Of a stretch of 64,000 nt of DNA, positions 35,502 through 44,612 are shown one piece after another (within the stretch, counting starts at the first letter, position 1; every line of letters begins with the position of its first letter). Where the stretch lies: NCBI GenBank assembly GCA_016196755.1, contig JACPXC010000019.1:1-64000 (forward strand). Reading direction: 5' to 3'. A program made the position numbers and the translations under genes. The notes under the pieces were generated by a model that saw only the letters and a list, made by a program, of their open reading frames with translations, searched no databases and was not told where the DNA came from. The DNA comes from Elusimicrobiota bacterium (GTDB lineage: Bacteria; Elusimicrobiota; Elusimicrobia; UBA1565).

Positions 35502-36322
35502 TACCGGGGCGACGTCCAGAATGGGCCGCAGCCGTCGTTGGCCGCCGTGAACCCCTCGTACACGCGCGACAGGAGCTCGCCGCGCCAGCGCATCGTCATG
35601 ATGAACGGGAAGGCGAACGGGCTCCCCGACGCGCGGCAGCGTCCGTCGAGGACGCCCTCGACGACCAGTTCGCCGTCCGGGCTGGCGCCATGGTCGCGCG
35701 TGACCGTGAACGTGGGCGGGATGTAGCGCTCGGCCTGCTTGCGGAAGAAGGTCCCCACCTCGGGACCGACGAAAGGCCCGATGACCGAGACGAACTCGGC
35801 GTCCGGCGTCCAGCGCGAGAGCCACTCCTCGACGCGCCCGGCCGTGAAGGTGGCGTTGAAGTCCGCGGCGACCGCGGAAGCCGTCATCACCGGCGACCGA
35901 GCGCTATCGCGAGGAAGTGCCGCATCCGAGGCCTTGGGGGCGCCCCACGGCCTCGCCGCTGCGTACACGCGCGCCCCCTGCCAGAAGCCAGGCCCGCCGG
36001 CTAGGTCGGCGGCCAACAAGACCCATTGTCCCGCGGAATCCCTCAGGCCGGTGAGGAGCCAGGTCCCGGTGGAGAGCCGCGTCCAGGCCAGCGCGCCCTC
36101 CGGCTTGGCCCGGCGCCTGGCCAGCCGCTCGAAGCCCGCGCGCACGCCCTCCGGCCCCTGAGCGGCGCCGCCGGCGTCGAGCCATTGTGCGTCGGGAGCA
36201 AAGCAAGCCTGCGCCGCGGCCGGGTCGCCGCCCTGGGCCGCGGCCTGCAGGGACGAAAGGCAGTCCGCCGCGCGCGCCGGCGGGGCTAGGAGGGAAATCA
36301 GCACGGAGACCGCGAAAAACAT
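35501..36322 (-). CDS. Exported protein with two SnoaL/NTF2-like domains
   Basis: A 273-residue protein. A signal peptide (MFFAVSVLISLLAPPARAA) is followed by two NTF2-like (SnoaL-type) halves: residues about 22-125 (AQACFAPDAQWLDAGG, GVRAGFERLA) and about 145-270 (DFNATFTAGRVEEWLSRWTP, TFTVTRDHGA). Such cone-shaped folds bind small ligands or act as isomerase-like enzymes; no catalytic residue can be assigned here. Two Cys near the ends of the mature chain might form disulfides. It is coupled to the ExoD-like gene and divergent from 36355. Confidence 0.72.
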   Translation of the reverse strand: MFFAVSVLISLLAPPARAADCLSSLQAAAQGGDPAAAQACFAPDAQWLDAGGAAQGPEGVRAGFERLARRRAKPEGALAWTRLSTGTWLLTGLRDSAGQWVLLAADLAGGPGFWQGARVYAAARPWGAPKASDAALPRDSARSPVMTASAVAADFNATFTAGRVEEWLSRWTPDAEFVSVIGPFVGPEVGTFFRKQAERYIPPTFTVTRDHGASPDGELVVEGVLDGRCRASGSPFAFPFIMTMRWRGELLSRVYEGFTAANDGCGPFWTSPR

Positions 36323-36341
36323 GGCCGTTTCGAGGTAATGC

Positions 36342-36347
36342 TAACAT
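36342..36347 (+). promoter_or_regulatory. -10 element of the leaderless type (gene 36355)
   Basis: TAACAT ends 7 nt before the ATG at 36355, with a C-rich spacer and no Shine-Dalgarno. Confidence 0.5.
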
Positions 36348-36354
36348 AAACCCC

Positions 36355-38193
36355 ATGGAAGCCCCGGGCCGCGCCCGCCGCTACAACGGGCTGGTCGCGG
36401 CCGTCGTGGTCCTGGCCGGCGGCGTCCTCGTCTACCGCCGAGCCCAGCCGCCCCCACCCTCCCTTCCCGCGGAGCCGGCGCGCCCGACCTCCCCCGCCCC
36501 CGTCTCGACCGCGCCCAAGCCCGCGCCGCCCAAAGCCCCCGCGAAATCCGAGGGCCTGGCCTTCGACCTCGTCGAGGCTTCGCGTGAGACCGGGGTCGTC
36601 TTCACCCACGAGAAATTCGTCCCCGGCCCTCTGGTGACGAACGTGGAGCCCTGGCTGGCCTCGGCCGGGGTCGGCGTGGCGGTGGCCGACGTGGACGGAG
36701 ACGACCGGCCGGACATCTACGTCACGACCAACCGCCAAGGCGCGGCCAACGCGCTGTTCCTCAACAAAGGCGACGGCACCTTCCGCGAAGCCGCGGCCGC
36801 GGCCGGCCTGGCCGACGTCAACGGGCGCCTGGGCTCGATGCGCCCGCTGTTTTTCGACATAGACAACGACGGCGACAAGGACCTGGTCCTGACCACGCAC
36901 TATTGCGTCCAGGTCTTCAAGAACGACGGCAAGGGCGTCTTCGCCCACGTCCCGGGCGACGCGGGGATCGACCATTGCGGCATCACCTTCGCCTCCAACG
37001 CCGTCGACCTCGACGCCGACGGCGACCTGGACTTCATCGCCGCCGGCTACTATCCCCCGTTCGACCTGCACGAGCTCAAGTCCAGCGTCGTCATGCAGAA
37101 CAGCTTCACCGACGCCGACAACGGCGGAGAGACCCGCGTCTACCGCAACGACGGCGCCGGGAACTTCTCACGCTGGCCCGGGAACCTCGGGATCGCCGGC
37201 CGCGTCTGGACCCTGGCCGTGGCCGGCTACGACTTCCAAGACGACGGCAACCCGGACCTCTACTTCGCCACCGACTTCAACGCCGACCGGCTTCTCCTCA
37301 ACCGCGGGCAGGGCCGCTTCGAGGACGCCTCGGACGCGGTGACGGTCAAGTACAGCCGCAACGGCATGAACGCCGACGTCGCCGAGGTGACCGACGGCCG
37401 CCCCGCGGTCTTCGTCACCCACATCTTCGAGCCGCCCCACAAGCTGGGGCCCAACACCCTGTGGACCTGGATCGGCGGCGAGCGCCGCTTCGAGGACCGC
37501 GGCAAAGCCAGCGGCGCCGGCGCCTGCGGCTGGGCCTGGGGCGGGCGCTTCGTCGACCTCGACCTCGACGGCTGGCAGGACCTGGTGGTCACCAACGGCT
37601 ACATCTCTGCCAACCCCGACAAGAGCTACTGGTACAGTCTGAGCGTCCTGGCCGGCTCGACCCGGGACGTCATGGCCGACGCCAAGAACTGGCCGCCGAT
37701 GGGGGACTATTCGATGTCGGGCTATCAGCGCAAATGCGTGTTCCGCAACGAGAAAGGGACCTTCCGGCAGGTCGTCCACGAGACCGGCATGAAAGATGAC
37801 CTCTCCGACGGCCGCGCCGTGGCCGTCATCGACGCGCGCGGCGACGGGGCCCAGGACCTCGTCATGGCCAACCAGGGCCAGCCCCTGCGCTACTACCGCA
37901 ACGTGGCCAAGCGCAAGAGCGCCTGGATCGGCTTCAAGCTGGTCGGCACGCGCTCCAACCGCGACGCCTGGGGCGCCCGCGTGCGCCTGCGCGCCGGCGG
38001 CCGCGTGCTGACCCGCCAACTGGCGCCCGCCAACAGCTTCATGAGCCAGGCCGACGACCGACTGGTCTTCGGCCTGGGTGCTACGGCTGGAGAGCCCGAG
38101 GTCGAGGTGCGCTGGCCCTCGGGGACGGTCCAGAAGCTCGGGAAGATGGCGCCCGGCAAATATCACCGGCTCGTCGAGCCGGCGACGCCCTAG
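36355..38193 (+). CDS. CRTAC1-like protein: FG-GAP/VCBS beta-propeller with ASPIC/UnbV domain
   Basis: A 612-residue exported protein. An N-terminal anchor (residues 12-25, LVAAVVVLAGGVLVY) and a Pro-rich linker precede about six FG-GAP/VCBS repeats with calcium-binding loops of the form DxDGDxxxD (VADVDGDDRPDIYVTT, FFDIDNDGDKDLVLT, DLDADGDLDFIAAG). The C-terminus is an ASPIC/UnbV domain (SNRDAWGARVRLRAGGRVL, VEVRWPSGTVQKL). This architecture is found in CRTAC1-type proteins, which are surface or extracellular and of unclear function. The start is supported by the -10 placed 7 nt upstream. Its TAG shares CTAG with the convergent stop. Confidence 0.88.
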   Translation: MEAPGRARRYNGLVAAVVVLAGGVLVYRRAQPPPPSLPAEPARPTSPAPVSTAPKPAPPKAPAKSEGLAFDLVEASRETGVVFTHEKFVPGPLVTNVEPWLASAGVGVAVADVDGDDRPDIYVTTNRQGAANALFLNKGDGTFREAAAAAGLADVNGRLGSMRPLFFDIDNDGDKDLVLTTHYCVQVFKNDGKGVFAHVPGDAGIDHCGITFASNAVDLDADGDLDFIAAGYYPPFDLHELKSSVVMQNSFTDADNGGETRVYRNDGAGNFSRWPGNLGIAGRVWTLAVAGYDFQDDGNPDLYFATDFNADRLLLNRGQGRFEDASDAVTVKYSRNGMNADVAEVTDGRPAVFVTHIFEPPHKLGPNTLWTWIGGERRFEDRGKASGAGACGWAWGGRFVDLDLDGWQDLVVTNGYISANPDKSYWYSLSVLAGSTRDVMADAKNWPPMGDYSMSGYQRKCVFRNEKGTFRQVVHETGMKDDLSDGRAVAVIDARGDGAQDLVMANQGQPLRYYRNVAKRKSAWIGFKLVGTRSNRDAWGARVRLRAGGRVLTRQLAPANSFMSQADDRLVFGLGATAGEPEVEVRWPSGTVQKLGKMAPGKYHRLVEPATP

Positions 38194-38621
38194 ACCTGCC
38201 CGCGCCTAGGCGGCAACCCCTTGACCTTGTCTTCCCGCTTGGCCGCCGCCTCCCGCTCGAAGCGCGCCCGCTCGGCCACCAGCAGGTCGTAGGCGCGGCG
38301 CTGGCGCGGCGCCAGGCCCGCGCGGATGGCGCGCCGGGCCGCCGCCACCGCGGCGGCCTGGCCGGCCAGCAGCTTGTCGAGCTTCCTATTGAGGCGCTCG
38401 ATCTCGCGGTGAAGCGCCAGCGTCTTGTCGCGATGGACTCGCCTCTCCCCGGCTTGCCGCTTGAGCAGGCGGTCCAAGGCCTCGAGCCCGCGGCGGACAG
38501 CGGGCTCCTGCCCGGCGCTCAGGCCCACGTTGCGCGCCAGGTGCACGAGCTCCAGGCGCACGTCGATGCCCTGGCGGTCGCGCAGAACGAGCGGGCCCAG
38601 GTCCTTCGGGGGGCGCCTCAC
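38190..38621 (-). CDS. Coiled-coil hypothetical protein, last gene of the TPR/A24/HExxH cassette
   Basis: A 143-residue protein, helical and strongly charged (RHRDK-rich, RLNRKLDKLLAG, ERARFEREAAAKRED), probably a coiled coil. It has no signal peptide, unlike the previous gene. The GTG start at 38621 overlaps that gene's stop (GTGA). It has RQRRAYDLLVAE near its C-terminus, which echoes the KQRKDYDMMLEQ of its neighbour, so the two may be distant paralogues or parts of a split periplasmic protein. No family is recognised. Confidence 0.6.
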   Translation of the reverse strand: MRRPPKDLGPLVLRDRQGIDVRLELVHLARNVGLSAGQEPAVRRGLEALDRLLKRQAGERRVHRDKTLALHREIERLNRKLDKLLAGQAAAVAAARRAIRAGLAPRQRRAYDLLVAERARFEREAAAKREDKVKGLPPRRGQV

Positions 38622-39160
38622 CTCTTCCTGGGCTTCTCGGACTTCTTGGGCCGATGCCCCATCCCCTGGATGCCGTCGCCGCCCAGGCGCCGCACGTCCT
38701 CCTCCTCCTTGCGCTGGCGGAACTCGCGCTCCTGGCGGTCGCTCTGCTCGAGCATCATGTCGTAGTCCTTGCGCTGCTTGGCGCTCAGCATCTGGCGGAA
38801 CCGCTTGCGCACGTCGGCGCGCTGCTCCTCGAGCTTTCGGCCCTCGGCCTCGAAGCCCTTGTTGAGCTCCTTGATGCGCAGGTGCATGGCCTCGACCTCG
38901 CGCTGGAACTTCATGCGCGCGCCGTAGTGCTCCTTGAAGAGCTCGCGCTGGTCCTCGAAGATGGTCATGGCCTTCTTCTTCTGCTCCGGAGTGAGCTTGA
39001 GTTGGCGGTGGTAGTGCTCGGTCTCGAGCTTGGGGTCGGGCCCCTGCTCCTCGGCGTTCTTCTGGTACTCCAGGTACTCCGGCGTCGGCTGGCCGTCCTC
39101 GGCCGCCGACCAGGACGGCGCGGCCAGCGCGGCCGCCAACAGCAGGATCGTCGCTCTCAT
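38618..39160 (-). CDS. Periplasmic Spy/CpxP-like helical protein
   Basis: A 180-residue protein with a signal peptide (MRATILLLAAALAAPSWSAA), then a long helical chain. LKLTPEQKKKAMTIFEDQ resembles the LTxxQ signature of Spy/CpxP/ZraP periplasmic chaperones, and a second similar segment (FRQMLSAKQRKDYDMMLEQ) fits the family. The protein is highly charged, and its tail is basic (HRPKKSEKPRKR). The start at 39160 is set by an AGGGGG Shine-Dalgarno about 6 nt upstream. Spy-like proteins protect exported proteins from aggregation. It sits between two hypothetical genes of the same operon. Confidence 0.7.
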   Translation of the reverse strand: MRATILLLAAALAAPSWSAAEDGQPTPEYLEYQKNAEEQGPDPKLETEHYHRQLKLTPEQKKKAMTIFEDQRELFKEHYGARMKFQREVEAMHLRIKELNKGFEAEGRKLEEQRADVRKRFRQMLSAKQRKDYDMMLEQSDRQEREFRQRKEEEDVRRLGGDGIQGMGHRPKKSEKPRKR

Positions 39161-39171
39161 GTGTCCCCCTC

Positions 39172-39759
39172 TCATTGCACGAAGATCTCCATGCGTCCAC
39201 GTCCCAGAGCGAAGCCCGACACCGCGCGCGCGCCGAGACGGCGGGCCCAGGCCGCTCCCTGAGCGGCGAAGGGCTTGGCCGCGTCGCAGCGCGCGAACAG
39301 CGGCCAAGGCGCGGGCTCCGTCAGCCGCGCCTCGAGCCGATCGAGGCACAGGCTGAGTGCCGAGAGCGGATGCAGGCCGGCGAAATCCGCGAGCAGGGCG
39401 TCGAGCGCCGGCTCGCGCGTGCCGCCGACACGGCGGTCGGACACGCGACCGCGCTCGGGCTTGGCGCCGGGCGACAGGCGCAGGAGCTCCCCGCCGGATC
39501 CCAGAGACCAAGCCTCGCGAGCGCGGCCGCCGTCGAGGAAGACCCAGGCGCGCACCGCGGGCGCGCGCGGGGCGGCGAGCCCCTCGGCCGCCAGCGCCGC
39601 GGACCAGAGCCGCCAGCGTCGGGCGTCGCCCCCCGTCAGCCCGAGGCCGGCGCGCCCCGCGTCGTCGAACACCGCCTCGAGTCCATCGCCGAGCCCCTCG
39701 GCCAGGCGCCGCCAGCGCGGCGCCGCCGCGCTCAGCCCGGACCACTCGAGCGCGTTCAC
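39172..39759 (-). CDS. Hypothetical protein of the HExxH cassette
   Basis: A 195-residue soluble protein, Ala/Arg/Leu-rich, without signal peptide or membrane segment. The GTG start at 39759 overlaps the stop of the HExxH gene (GTGA); above it the frame is shadow. A C-terminal block (ARRLGARAVSGFALGRGRME) may be a beta-rich end. No family is recognised. Tight coupling with the HExxH protein suggests a partner subunit or substrate-recognition role (inference). Confidence 0.6.
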   Translation of the reverse strand: MNALEWSGLSAAAPRWRRLAEGLGDGLEAVFDDAGRAGLGLTGGDARRWRLWSAALAAEGLAAPRAPAVRAWVFLDGGRAREAWSLGSGGELLRLSPGAKPERGRVSDRRVGGTREPALDALLADFAGLHPLSALSLCLDRLEARLTEPAPWPLFARCDAAKPFAAQGAAWARRLGARAVSGFALGRGRMEIFVQ

Positions 39760-41057
39760 GACGCGCCCCCGACGAATACGCCGGTCTCGCCCAGCGCGTG
39801 CTTGGCCCTGTGCTCGCGCCAGCGCCGCCGGCCCTCCTCCATGAGCGCCGCCGGGATGTCGAGGGCGTCGTGCAGGGTCAGGGCGTGCTCGCGCCACATC
39901 CGGGCCTGGAAACGCTCGCCGACCGGGGTGAGGTCCGCGTAGAGCGACACCGTCCTGAGCATGTCGTCGACGTGGAACAGCCGCCGCGCCACGTTGGTCT
40001 GGACCGAGGCGCGGGCGCGGGCCGTGAAGGCCTCGCGGCGCAGGACGCGCAGGATGTAGCGGTTCACGTTGATGAATGCGTGGGCTCCGAGCAGAAGCCC
40101 GCCCAAGCGCCGGGCGTCCGAGCGCAGCGGCGAGTAGAGGAGCTGGCCGCCCTGGCCCGGCTTGAGCAGGGGGTCGGCCGCGAAGAGCAGATTGACCTTG
40201 AGGTGACAGAACTCATGGATCAGGGTCTCCTCCTGGAGGAGCCCGTCGTCGGAGTGCGAGAGACAAAGCGCGCCGCGCAGGTTCCGGTAGGAGGACGACA
40301 CGCTGCCGTAGCTCTTGGGGTTGTCGAGCGGGACGATGAGGCGCAGGAAGTCCGAGAGCTCATCAAAGAGCGGGCGGTCCACCGCGCGCAGACGGGCCAG
40401 GGCCTTAGCGAGAACGGCGCAGAAGCGCGCCTCGGCCGAAGCCCCCCAGCGGGCCAGGCCGTGCATCGTCACGGGCTGGAGCACCAGCGGGTCGCGGCGC
40501 TCGACCCAGAGCTCAGGGGTAAGGGCGGGCAGGAGGCGACGGTGCCCCGCCGCGCGGCCCCAGCGCACCTCGAGACGTCCCCCGGCCGTCCGGCACTCGG
40601 CCTCGGCGCCGGCCGCGGCCCGCGGCAGCTCGGCGTACTCGCGCGTGCCAGTGGCATGGAAGCGGCCCTCGGCGCTCAGACGCACGCGCAGGCTCCGACG
40701 CCGGCGGGTCAGGAGCGCCGCGGCGGCAGCAAAGCTCTGAAAGTAGGAGAAGTGGACGGCCGCCTCCTCGGGCGGCCGCGCGCCGGCGACGAAACCCGCA
40801 GTCAGAGAGAGCCAGCAGTCGAAGGCGGGGAAGAGCAGAAGGGGGTCGCGGACCGCGGCCGGCGCCGCGAGGAGCTCGGCCATCGAGCGCTCGAGCTCCC
40901 AACCGCCGAGACCCGCGGGCCGTTTCCGCCGCAGCCAAGCCAGCGCGGCGCGCAGCTCGCCGGCCGCGGCCGCGGCGCGCAGCGCGGTCAGCGTGCGCCA
41001 CGGCCCCTCGACGCCGCGACCGACCACCCAGTCGGCGCCGTCGAGCGCCGCGCTCAC
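39756..41057 (-). CDS. HExxH motif-containing protein (putative peptide-modification or protease type)
   Basis: A 433-residue protein. The central motif LIHEFCHLKVNLL (His281, Glu282, His285) is a zinc HExxH site, followed by LLYSPLRSDARRLGGLLLGAHAF. This combination is the signature of the HEXXH putative peptide modification protein group (mod_HExxH), often found beside RiPP maturation genes. The N-terminal 250 residues carry no known domain. The GTG start at 41057 overlaps the A24 gene stop (GTGA). The zinc site is intact. Substrate is unknown; no precursor peptide is obvious in this operon. Confidence 0.8.
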   Translation of the reverse strand: MSAALDGADWVVGRGVEGPWRTLTALRAAAAAGELRAALAWLRRKRPAGLGGWELERSMAELLAAPAAVRDPLLLFPAFDCWLSLTAGFVAGARPPEEAAVHFSYFQSFAAAAALLTRRRRSLRVRLSAEGRFHATGTREYAELPRAAAGAEAECRTAGGRLEVRWGRAAGHRRLLPALTPELWVERRDPLVLQPVTMHGLARWGASAEARFCAVLAKALARLRAVDRPLFDELSDFLRLIVPLDNPKSYGSVSSSYRNLRGALCLSHSDDGLLQEETLIHEFCHLKVNLLFAADPLLKPGQGGQLLYSPLRSDARRLGGLLLGAHAFINVNRYILRVLRREAFTARARASVQTNVARRLFHVDDMLRTVSLYADLTPVGERFQARMWREHALTLHDALDIPAALMEEGRRRWREHRAKHALGETGVFVGGAS

Positions 41058-42391
41058 GACGCCCTCCGGGCCATGAGGCTGACCACGTCGGCCTGCAGCC
41101 AAGCCGTCAGCGCGTAGCCGGCGAAGATCCAGACCGCAAACGAGAGCGTCCGCTGCATGGTCAAGGACGGCACCTTGTTGACCGAGCACCAAGCCTTGAG
41201 CAGCTTGGCCTGGTCGCGGGTCAGCCCGTCGGCGTAGCGGGTGTCGAAGTAGCGCTCCGCGAAATCCGGGTCGCGGCCGATGACCTCGAGCGAGTGCGCG
41301 GTCAGCACCAGATAGGGCTCGATGGCGTCGGCCTTCCAGTCCAGCGTGTCCTCGCGGACCTGGACCGCCACCGCGGCCGCGCCCGCGCCCAAGAGCGCCG
41401 CCAGCAGCAGGAAGCCGGGCGAGGCGCCCAGCCACGGCGTCGCGACGCCGAGGAGCAGCGGGGCGGCCGCCCAGGCCCACCACAGCCCGGCGCCGCCGCG
41501 CATCCAGGCGAAGAGCGCCTGCACCCCGGCGCCGATCGCCCCGCCGAAGACGGCGAGATGGAAGGCCCGCGCGGCGACCGCGCGGCCGTCGAGGCCCGGC
41601 ACGCTGGCCAGCGCCCAGGCGAAGCCCCCCCAGGCCACCGCGGGGCGGACCGGCCCGAGCAGGGCCCCCAGCGCGCTCCAGACGAAGAACGAGAAGCCGC
41701 ACAGCGCCAGCCCCGTCCATTGGCTCTGCCCGTAGCGCGCGGTGATGAGGGCCAGGAGGACGGCCGCCGCGGCGAAGAAGCCCGCCCAATCGGCCGCGCG
41801 CCAGAGCGTCTTAAACGGCGTCGCGGCGGCGGCGCGCGCGGCGGCGCGCGAGCGGGCCGCCGCCTCGGCCAGCGCCGCGCGCAGGCGCAGGCCGCCCAGC
41901 GCCCCCCAGGCCGGCGCGCCGGCGACGCGCGCCGCCTCGATGCGGCGCGCCACGCGGGTGCGCCAGAGCCAGACGAAGGCCGAGACGACGATGCCCAGCG
42001 CCGCCGGGATGAAGCAGTTCATGAGCGTCGACAGCGTGGCCCGCCACGGCGCCAGCGGGGTCTGCGGGACGAGCAGCGGGAACAGGGTGCCGAGCATCAT
42101 GAAGAGCTTGGCGTCGCCGGCCGGCCACAGGCGCAGCTGCCACAGGGCCAGGCCGGCGGCCCAGGCCGCCGCCGCGTGGGCGAGCGCCGCGCCGTAGAAC
42201 GGCCAGACCAGGTACATCCCTTCGGCGCGCCAGGTCCAGAACGCCAGCGCGGCGTAGCCGGTCAGCGCCGACGCCAGGCCCCAGGCCAGGGCGCCGTTGC
42301 GGATCTTCTTGACCCGCAGGTCGGTCCAGGCGAACACGCCGAAGAGGACCATGAAGGCCGCCCAGGCCGCCAGCCGCACCCCCTCGATCAC
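41054..42391 (-). CDS. Type IV prepilin peptidase-like (A24) membrane protein
   Basis: A 445-residue polytopic membrane protein. The N-terminal 150 residues match A24 prepilin peptidases of the CpaA/TadV kind, which lack the methylase domain: Asp24 in FAWTDLRVKKIRN and the GxGD-like site AGDAKLF (Gly92, Asp93) supply the two catalytic Asp. Unlike a normal TadV-type enzyme (about 150-180 residues), it has a long extra membrane region (residues 200-350) and a soluble loop before a final helix. The start is a GTG (42391) 7 nt after the TPR gene stop. No pilin, secretin or ATPase genes are nearby, so its substrate is open. Confidence 0.78.
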   Translation of the reverse strand: MIEGVRLAAWAAFMVLFGVFAWTDLRVKKIRNGALAWGLASALTGYAALAFWTWRAEGMYLVWPFYGAALAHAAAAWAAGLALWQLRLWPAGDAKLFMMLGTLFPLLVPQTPLAPWRATLSTLMNCFIPAALGIVVSAFVWLWRTRVARRIEAARVAGAPAWGALGGLRLRAALAEAAARSRAAARAAAATPFKTLWRAADWAGFFAAAAVLLALITARYGQSQWTGLALCGFSFFVWSALGALLGPVRPAVAWGGFAWALASVPGLDGRAVAARAFHLAVFGGAIGAGVQALFAWMRGGAGLWWAWAAAPLLLGVATPWLGASPGFLLLAALLGAGAAAVAVQVREDTLDWKADAIEPYLVLTAHSLEVIGRDPDFAERYFDTRYADGLTRDQAKLLKAWCSVNKVPSLTMQRTLSFAVWIFAGYALTAWLQADVVSLMARRAS

Positions 42392-42398
42392 ATGGACC

Positions 42399-44606
42399 TC
42401 AGGACGGGATGTCCCCGGCGGAGGCCATCGCCTTGAGGCCCCCCGGCGGCGGCTCGGGGTCCGGCGTCATGAGCGCGCGGACCAGCTCCTCCATCCCTTC
42501 CCCGCCGTCGGCCCCGGCCAGCGCCTCGACGGTCTTGCGGAACAGATCGGGCGCCAGCTGGGCGACGCGGCGAAAATCGTCGACCTGGCCCTGCAGGTCG
42601 CCCAGCTCGCCGCGCACGAGCCCGCGCCCGATGCAGGCGTAGCGCTGACGCGGGTCGAGGAACAGGGCGCGGTCGTAGGCGGCGCGGGCCTCGGCCGGAC
42701 GGCGCAGGACCCGCAAAGCCTCGCCGCGCGCCACCCAGGCGTCGGCCGCCTCGGGCGAGAGCGCCAGCGCGGTCGCGGCGTCGGCCAGCGCCTCGCCCCC
42801 GCGTCCCTGACCGGCGCGCAGCTCGGCGCGCCAGGTCCAGAGCCAGGTAGTCCGCGTGTCGAGGCGCAGGGCCTCCTCGAGGTCGGCCTCGGCCTCCTTC
42901 GGCCGTCCGGTCTGCCAGCGCAGGCGGCCGCGCCAGCCCCAGGCCCAGGCGAAGTCCGGAGCGATGCGGGTCGCCAGGCTCAGGTCCGACTCGCCCTCCG
43001 CGGGCTTGTCGAGCGAGAGCTTGACCGCCCCGCGCCAGCCGTAGAGCCGCCCGTCGTTGGAGTTCTGGGCCAGGGCCTCGTTGAAGGTCTCGAGGACGGC
43101 CCAGGAGCGTGGGTCGAGGGCCGGCGCGCCGTACTCGAGCGGGAACCAGCATTTCTTCAAGTCGCGGCGCGCCGCGCGCGAGAGGTCGTCGAGCGCTCCC
43201 GCCCAGTCGCCCAAGGACCACAGGGCCTTGGCGCGCTGGCCGCGGATCCATTCCTCGGAGGCCACGCGCTTGAGGTTGAGGGCGCGGTCGAAATCCTCGA
43301 TGGCCGGCCGCGCGCGCCCCAAGGCCAGGAGCGACTCGCCGCGCTTGGCGTAGGCGTAGCCGTAGGCGGGGTCGAGCGCCAGCGCCCTGCCGAAGCAGAC
43401 GATGGCCCCCTCGTGGCGCTTGCGCGAGGCCAGCTCGCGGCCCAGCCAGAGCTGGGCCTGGGCCAGGCCGGGCGAGAGGCGCACGGCGGCGCGGAAGTCG
43501 CGCTCGGCGGCCGCCGGCTTCTTGGCCCGGCGGTGGGCCTCCCCCCGCCACATCCGGAGCCAGCCGCACCGCGGGTCGAGCTTGAGCGCGGCCTCGATGT
43601 CCTTGAGCCCCTTGGCGACGTAATAGTATTGGACGCGCGAGCGCCCCAGGCAGGCGCGGATCCACGCCGTGCGCGGCTCGAGGCGCGCGGCGCGCTCCAG
43701 GTCCTTGATGCCCTCCTCGACGCGCCCGAACGACGGCGTGCGCAACAGGTCCCCGCGCAGGGCCCAGGCCCAGGCCGCCTTGGGGCGCTTGGCGACGACC
43801 TCGTCGAGCAGGGCCAGGGTCTTGGCGTCGTTCTCCAAGAGCCCCGTGCTCGAGATCAGCATCGCGTAGAAGGCCTTGGCGTCCGGGTCGAGCCGCGCGG
43901 CGGCCGCGAAGGCGCGCGCGGCACCCCGCTCGTCCTTGGCCGCGGCCAGCGCCCGGCCGAGCAGGATCCACGCCGCGACGCAGGTCGGCTCGACGCGGGT
44001 CGCGCGCGCGAAGTCGGCGCGCGCCTCGGCCGGCTTCTTGTCCTCGAGACGCGCGCGGCCGCGCAGGAGCAGGGCCGGCACCGAGTCCGGGTCGACGCCA
44101 AGGGCGCGCTCGAGCGAGGCCAGGGCCGCCTCGCTCTCGTTGCGGGCCAGTTGGGCCGCCGCCATCCACAGCCAGGGCAGGCCCCAAGCCGGGCGCTGGC
44201 TGGCGGCGTTCTCGAGGTCGCCCAAGCCCAAGTCGTATTTTCCGAGCCGGAGGTTGAGCTCGCCGCGCCAGGCCAGCGCCTCGGCGTCGCGCGGGTCGGC
44301 GTCCACGGCCCGGTCGAGGTCGGCCAGGCCTTCCTCTTTGCGGCCCAGGAGCCGCCGGACCCGGCCGCGCAGGGCTAGAATCCGAGGTGTGGCGGCGGGA
44401 CGGGCGGCCAGGGCGTCCAAGCCATCGAGGACCTCCTGATGCCGGCCCGGGTCGTAGCGCTGTCCGATCGGCAGGGCGTGGGGGACGAGGAATTTCTGCT
44501 CGACATTGAGGAGAGCGGGAAGGCCGGCCGTCCCACCCAGGCCGCCCAGGCGCTTTAGACGGCGCTCCAGTTCGCCCAGGCTCTCGGTCTTGGCCGATTT
44601 CGCCAT
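42399..44606 (-). CDS. Tetratricopeptide repeat (TPR) scaffold protein
   Basis: A 735-residue, apparently cytoplasmic protein made of many degenerate TPR units of about 34 residues with the pattern W-x-x-x-G plus A-x-x-D-x-x-x-A-x-x-L (AWGWRGRLRWQTGRPKEAEA is one example). No signal peptide or enzymatic domain. Several units have extra Trp and Pro in place of the consensus. TPR arrays bind other proteins. It is the first gene of the operon with the A24, HExxH and Spy-like proteins, so it may organise their complex. A CATACT hexamer lies 6 nt before its ATG. Confidence 0.85.
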   Translation of the reverse strand: MAKSAKTESLGELERRLKRLGGLGGTAGLPALLNVEQKFLVPHALPIGQRYDPGRHQEVLDGLDALAARPAATPRILALRGRVRRLLGRKEEGLADLDRAVDADPRDAEALAWRGELNLRLGKYDLGLGDLENAASQRPAWGLPWLWMAAAQLARNESEAALASLERALGVDPDSVPALLLRGRARLEDKKPAEARADFARATRVEPTCVAAWILLGRALAAAKDERGAARAFAAAARLDPDAKAFYAMLISSTGLLENDAKTLALLDEVVAKRPKAAWAWALRGDLLRTPSFGRVEEGIKDLERAARLEPRTAWIRACLGRSRVQYYYVAKGLKDIEAALKLDPRCGWLRMWRGEAHRRAKKPAAAERDFRAAVRLSPGLAQAQLWLGRELASRKRHEGAIVCFGRALALDPAYGYAYAKRGESLLALGRARPAIEDFDRALNLKRVASEEWIRGQRAKALWSLGDWAGALDDLSRAARRDLKKCWFPLEYGAPALDPRSWAVLETFNEALAQNSNDGRLYGWRGAVKLSLDKPAEGESDLSLATRIAPDFAWAWGWRGRLRWQTGRPKEAEADLEEALRLDTRTTWLWTWRAELRAGQGRGGEALADAATALALSPEAADAWVARGEALRVLRRPAEARAAYDRALFLDPRQRYACIGRGLVRGELGDLQGQVDDFRRVAQLAPDLFRKTVEALAGADGGEGMEELVRALMTPDPEPPPGGLKAMASAGDIPS

Positions 44607-44612
44607 AGGCTA

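Noticed and set aside
39756-41057. Complete RiPP biosynthetic cluster
   Set aside because: The HExxH motif fits a peptide-modification group, but I find no precursor peptide, radical SAM or transporter gene in the operon.
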